Shown one piece after another: positions 61,244 through 64,000 of a stretch of 64,000 nucleotides of DNA. Made by a program: the position numbers and the translations under genes. Below the pieces are notes generated by a model. That model was given only the letters and a program-made list of their open reading frames with translations. It ran no database searches and was not told where the DNA came from. Each line of letters starts with the position of its first letter. The stretch's first letter is position 1. The stretch spans positions 1-64,000 of the forward strand of contig NZ_BMSG01000035.1 of assembly GCF_014649035.1 (NCBI RefSeq), read 5' to 3'. This DNA is from Streptomyces sindenensis (GTDB taxonomy: Bacteria > Actinomycetota > Actinomycetes > Streptomycetales > Streptomycetaceae).

Positions 61244-62899
61244 ATGACCGACAATGCCGCTTCATCGGCCGGACCTCTTGTCACCGGTGCTGAGATTGCT
61301 CGGCTCGCCGGAGTCACTCGGGCCGCTGTCTCCAACTGGCGTCGGCGTTACGACGACTTCCCCGCGCCGGCGGGAGGCGCCGCGAACAGTCCGCTCTATG
61401 CGCTAGCCGAGGTCCAGGAATGGCTGGATAAGCAGCGCAAAGGCCAGGAGGTGTCACCCGAGGTCGAGCTCTGGCAAGCGATGCGGGCCGCGTACGGGGA
61501 ACAGATGATCACGGGCCTGGCAGAGGTGGCCGCGGCGCTGGCCGGAGAACATCAACCGAGACTGCCGGATGACGTCGCCACCCGTGTACGGGAGCTCGCT
61601 CAAACCGAAGCGCCCGTCGACCTCGTGAACGGACTGACTGAGCGGTTCATGGACTCCGCCCGGCGCGCGGGATCGGACCAGGTGACTCCCGAGAGCGTAG
61701 TACGGGCCATGTGCCACTTCGCTCCCGCACTGTCTGCCGACGCCACGGTCTTCGATCCCGCCTGCGGCATCGGGGTGCTGCTCCTGTCCGTCGCCCCCGA
61801 GGCCGGGATGCGCTGCTACGGCCAGGAGGTGGACGCTGACAGCGCCCGCTATGCGCAGCTTCGCGCCGACCTTCTGGGCCGATCAGGCGTGCGCATCGTG
61901 GCGGGGGATTCGCTGCGCGCGGACGAATGGCCGAATCTCAAGGCGGACTTGGTCATCTGCGACCCGCCAACCGGCGTGACCGAGTGGGGGCGAGAGGAAC
62001 TACTGCTCGACTCCCGCTGGGAACTCGGTACCCCGTCCAAGGCCGAAGGGGAGCTCGCGTGGCTCCAGCATGCCTATGCGCACACAGAGCCCGGCGGCCA
62101 GGTCCTCATGGTCATGCCGGCCTCGGTCGCATACCGCAAGGCAGGTAGGCGCATCCGATCAGAACTCGTACGTCGGGGCATCGTGCGCCAAGTGGTCGCC
62201 CTGCCGCCGGGGACGGCGACCTCTCACGCCCTGCCCGTCCATCTGTGGTGTCTGCAGCGTCCCGAGAGCACCGCAAGTGCGGACACGAACCACACCGTGC
62301 GCATGGTCGACCTGACTGGCAACAGCCCCGACGGCAGCCTGGAACCACGCCCCGACCAGGTCGCCGACGTCCCCCTGATCGAACTCCTCGACGACACCGT
62401 CGACCTGACTCCCGGCAGTCATCTCCGGTCCCGGCACCGTGACTATCCCGGTGAGTACGCCGCCCGGCGCAAGGAGCTGGAGGACCAGATCCGCCGACTC
62501 GCCGCACTTCTGCCCGAGCTAGCGGCGGGCGGTGGACCAGGCTCACTGGACAGCGCCACCACCAGCGTCGCGGATCTCGCCCGCGCCGGGCTCGTCACGT
62601 ACGAAGGTCCGGAACCGCTCTCGGCCAGCGAACAGCTCGACACGGACTATCTGCAGGGATTCCTGCGCAGCTCCGTCAACACCCGTCGGTCAACAAGTGC
62701 CAGCGGGACCTACCGCCTTGACGGCAGGGGTTCCCGTATCCCCCGCATGAACATCGACGAGCAGCGTAGGTACGGCACTGCCTTCCGAGCCCTGTCCGAG
62801 TTCGAGGAAGGAATGCGCAAGGTCGACGAGCTGAGCCGGCAGCTCGCCGAAGTCGCCCGTGACGGCCTTGCCACGGGCGCCCTGGCCCCGGAGAAGTGA
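61244..62899 (+). CDS. HTH-containing N6-adenine DNA methylase family protein
   Basis: A 551-residue protein (ATG 61244; an ATG five codons upstream is also open). The N-terminus has a helix-turn-helix (VTGAEIARLAGVTRAAVSNWRRRY). From about 140 a HsdM-like N6 methylase domain follows: DPACGIGVLLLSVAPEAG (motif I) and DLVICDPPTGVTEWG (motif IV). The usual aromatic residue after DPP/NPP is replaced by Thr, so methylation may be weak or absent. There is no HsdS or HsdR nearby. The C-terminal 150 residues look like a target-recognition or partner region. Possibly a regulator or part of a defence module. Confidence 0.82.
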   Translation: MTDNAASSAGPLVTGAEIARLAGVTRAAVSNWRRRYDDFPAPAGGAANSPLYALAEVQEWLDKQRKGQEVSPEVELWQAMRAAYGEQMITGLAEVAAALAGEHQPRLPDDVATRVRELAQTEAPVDLVNGLTERFMDSARRAGSDQVTPESVVRAMCHFAPALSADATVFDPACGIGVLLLSVAPEAGMRCYGQEVDADSARYAQLRADLLGRSGVRIVAGDSLRADEWPNLKADLVICDPPTGVTEWGREELLLDSRWELGTPSKAEGELAWLQHAYAHTEPGGQVLMVMPASVAYRKAGRRIRSELVRRGIVRQVVALPPGTATSHALPVHLWCLQRPESTASADTNHTVRMVDLTGNSPDGSLEPRPDQVADVPLIELLDDTVDLTPGSHLRSRHRDYPGEYAARRKELEDQIRRLAALLPELAAGGGPGSLDSATTSVADLARAGLVTYEGPEPLSASEQLDTDYLQGFLRSSVNTRRSTSASGTYRLDGRGSRIPRMNIDEQRRYGTAFRALSEFEEGMRKVDELSRQLAEVARDGLATGALAPEK

Positions 62900-62963
62900 G
62901 GACAATGCGGGGTACTCCAAGGTGGGTGCGCCCTGCGCCGGCCCGTGCCAGGCAGAGCTCTCA

Positions 62964-64000
62964 TCAGGCGGCGCGCGGCAGAAACGGGCTCGGAGCTCCG
63001 CTCCACGTCACACTCAGCGCTTCCCGAGCGCGAGTGCAGGCGACGAAGAGCAAGCAGCGTTCCCGGAGCAGGTCGGCGTCGTGCTGCAGTGGGTCCACCT
63101 CGCGTGGGGTGATCTCACGAGCGAACGGGACGGCGCCCTCGGTGACACCGAGGACGGACACCGCGCGGAACTCCAGTCCCTTCATCGCGTGCATCGTTGC
63201 CAACCGTACCCCCTCGGTTCCCTGCGCGACCTGTCCCTTGACGCGCAGCACCGGGACGCCTGCAGCCTTCAGTTTCTCCTCGGCCGCGTCCAGGGAAAGG
63301 TTGAAGCGTGCGCACACGCCGATCTCGTATGGTGCGAGGCCCTCGGCGAGCAACGCCCGGACCCGGTCCACCAGGGCCTCGGTCTCCTCCTGCCGGGTCG
63401 TGTACCCCTGCGCCTGGGGGCGGCGTCCGTGGAGTAGGGAGCGGTACCCGGCCAGCGAGTCCGTTCCCTCGCCCTCGAGCGCGTCGACGGTGACGGGCGT
63501 GAGGAGCCCCGCAGACCAGGCGAGGATCTCCTCGGTCGAGCGGTAGTTGACGCGCAACCGGAAGCTGCGGCCGGCCGTGGTGATGCCCAGGGAGCCGAGC
63601 GAGACCCGGGAGTCGTAGATCCGCTGATGCGGGTCGCCGGTGACGAACAGGTCGTCGGGGCCAGGAGACACGGCGGCCCGCAGCACACGCCACTGCGCGG
63701 GGTGCAGGTCCTGTGCCTCGTCGACGACGACATGGGCGTACGGAATCGGGTCGCCAGCGAGGAGTTCCGCCGCGCGGGCGCAGATCCGCAGGTGTGTGGT
63801 CTCGCCGCGGTCGCGCAGGAACTGTTCGAACCGCTCCACGCCGCTCCACACCTCCCGGCGGCGCGTGGGGCCGAGGCCTGTGCCGCGGCCGCGACGGCTC
63901 GCCCCGAGGTAGGCGTCGAGATCGCGGAGGTTCTGGCCGAGAACGACGTGCCGGTACTCCTGGGCCAGGAACTGGGTGGTGAACGGCAGATCGAGCTGCT
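62964..64000 (-). CDS. UvrD/Rep-type helicase, C-terminal part (runs off the window)
   Basis: At least 345 residues are visible; the frame is open through the window edge, so the start lies outside. Motifs seen: VVVDEAQDLHP (motif II), VTGDPHQRIYDSR (III), LRVNYRSTEEI (IV), LATMHAMKGLEF (V) and LLFVACTRARE (VI). It is an SF1A 3'-5' helicase. It converges with the HTH-methylase gene (64-bp gap). The Walker A part is beyond the window. Its place beside methylases and a nuclease-like gene suggests a defence role, which is inference. Confidence 0.87.
   Translation of the reverse strand, partial: QLDLPFTTQFLAQEYRHVVLGQNLRDLDAYLGASRRGRGTGLGPTRRREVWSGVERFEQFLRDRGETTHLRICARAAELLAGDPIPYAHVVVDEAQDLHPAQWRVLRAAVSPGPDDLFVTGDPHQRIYDSRVSLGSLGITTAGRSFRLRVNYRSTEEILAWSAGLLTPVTVDALEGEGTDSLAGYRSLLHGRRPQAQGYTTRQEETEALVDRVRALLAEGLAPYEIGVCARFNLSLDAAEEKLKAAGVPVLRVKGQVAQGTEGVRLATMHAMKGLEFRAVSVLGVTEGAVPFAREITPREVDPLQHDADLLRERCLLFVACTRAREALSVTWSGAPSPFLPRAA

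Larger units (their letters stand above)
49353..64000 (+). mobile_element. putative integrated element (left end to beyond the window)
   Basis: Starts at the yjbQ junction. The content is accessory: serine recombinase, several hypothetical genes, XRE-TPR/phosphotransferase pair, lanthipeptide locus remnant, DNA methyltransferases, nuclease-like protein and helicase. No right end, phage structural genes or conjugation genes are visible, so the true extent is unknown and part of this region could be older island DNA. Confidence 0.45.

Noticed and set aside
61219..61248. TTGACA with TATGAC as a standard promoter
   Set aside because: It would start transcription inside the HTH domain coding region and remove the natural start; a leaderless start at 61244 fits better.
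62283..62292. Possible attR (a 10-bp match, GGACACGAAC, to the yjbQ junction)
   Set aside because: The match is short, lies inside the HTH-methylase gene and is not followed by yjbQ-like sequence; chance is enough.

Overview
The window is high-GC actinobacterial chromosomal DNA, most likely from a Streptomyces. The signs are strong G/C third-position bias, GTG starts, Tat-dependent lipoproteins, sugar importers with no ATPase of their own, DUF5999/DUF6415-type genes, and many long hairpin terminators without a U-run. About 58 genes were read directly. I found no rRNA, tRNA or CRISPR array.

Left part (1-49.3 kb), chromosomal genes: a lysophospholipid acyltransferase; a CtaG-like copper/oxidase assembly protein with a 52-residue membrane peptide; phosphofructokinase; the MurT/GatD lipid II amidation pair; peptide deformylase; a TetR/acyl-CoA dehydrogenase divergent pair. 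From 8.4 to 17.6 kb lies a carbohydrate locus: solute-binding lipoprotein, two permeases, FAD-dependent oxidoreductase, IclR regulator, CE7-like esterase and a secreted BNR_4-type protein. All four of its promoter regions carry the same candidate operator, WTGCA-N5-TGSAW. Then come glutathione peroxidase, a GNAT enzyme, a cupin regulator, a ClC transporter, DUF2252, DUF389, TesB, a DUF3516 helicase, an ATP-dependent DNA ligase, a type II NADH dehydrogenase, a membrane-fused spermidine synthase-like protein, a heterodimeric ABC exporter, a Tat-exported GH109-like protein, an FAD/Fe-S dehydrogenase, a MarR/ABC exporter pair, a 19-residue peptide gene, an MltG-like protein, a flavin monooxygenase and YjbQ.

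Right part (49.35 kb to the end), accessory DNA: the last codons of yjbQ change abruptly in codon use and a large serine recombinase gene follows 67 bp later. This looks like the left end (attL) of an integrated element; its right end is not visible. Behind it are a TPR-containing XRE regulator translationally coupled to a phosphotransferase, then an FxLD-type lanthipeptide locus (ATP-binding protein, DUF6415, DUF6302, DUF5999, a hypothetical protein, the FxLD methyltransferase and the precursor peptide). The locus seems broken: after a perfect 34-bp palindrome only about the first 50 residues of a lantibiotic dehydratase remain. After the break come DNA-modification and defence-like genes: a beta-class DNA methyltransferase, a PD-(D/E)XK/DUF5655-like protein, an HTH-plus-N6-methylase protein and a UvrD-like helicase running off the end.

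The most interesting points are the IclR operator set and its uncharacterised polysaccharide locus, the integration junction that rebuilds the end of yjbQ, the decayed lanthipeptide locus, and the modification/nuclease/helicase cluster. All domain calls come from reading the sequence; no database search was run.
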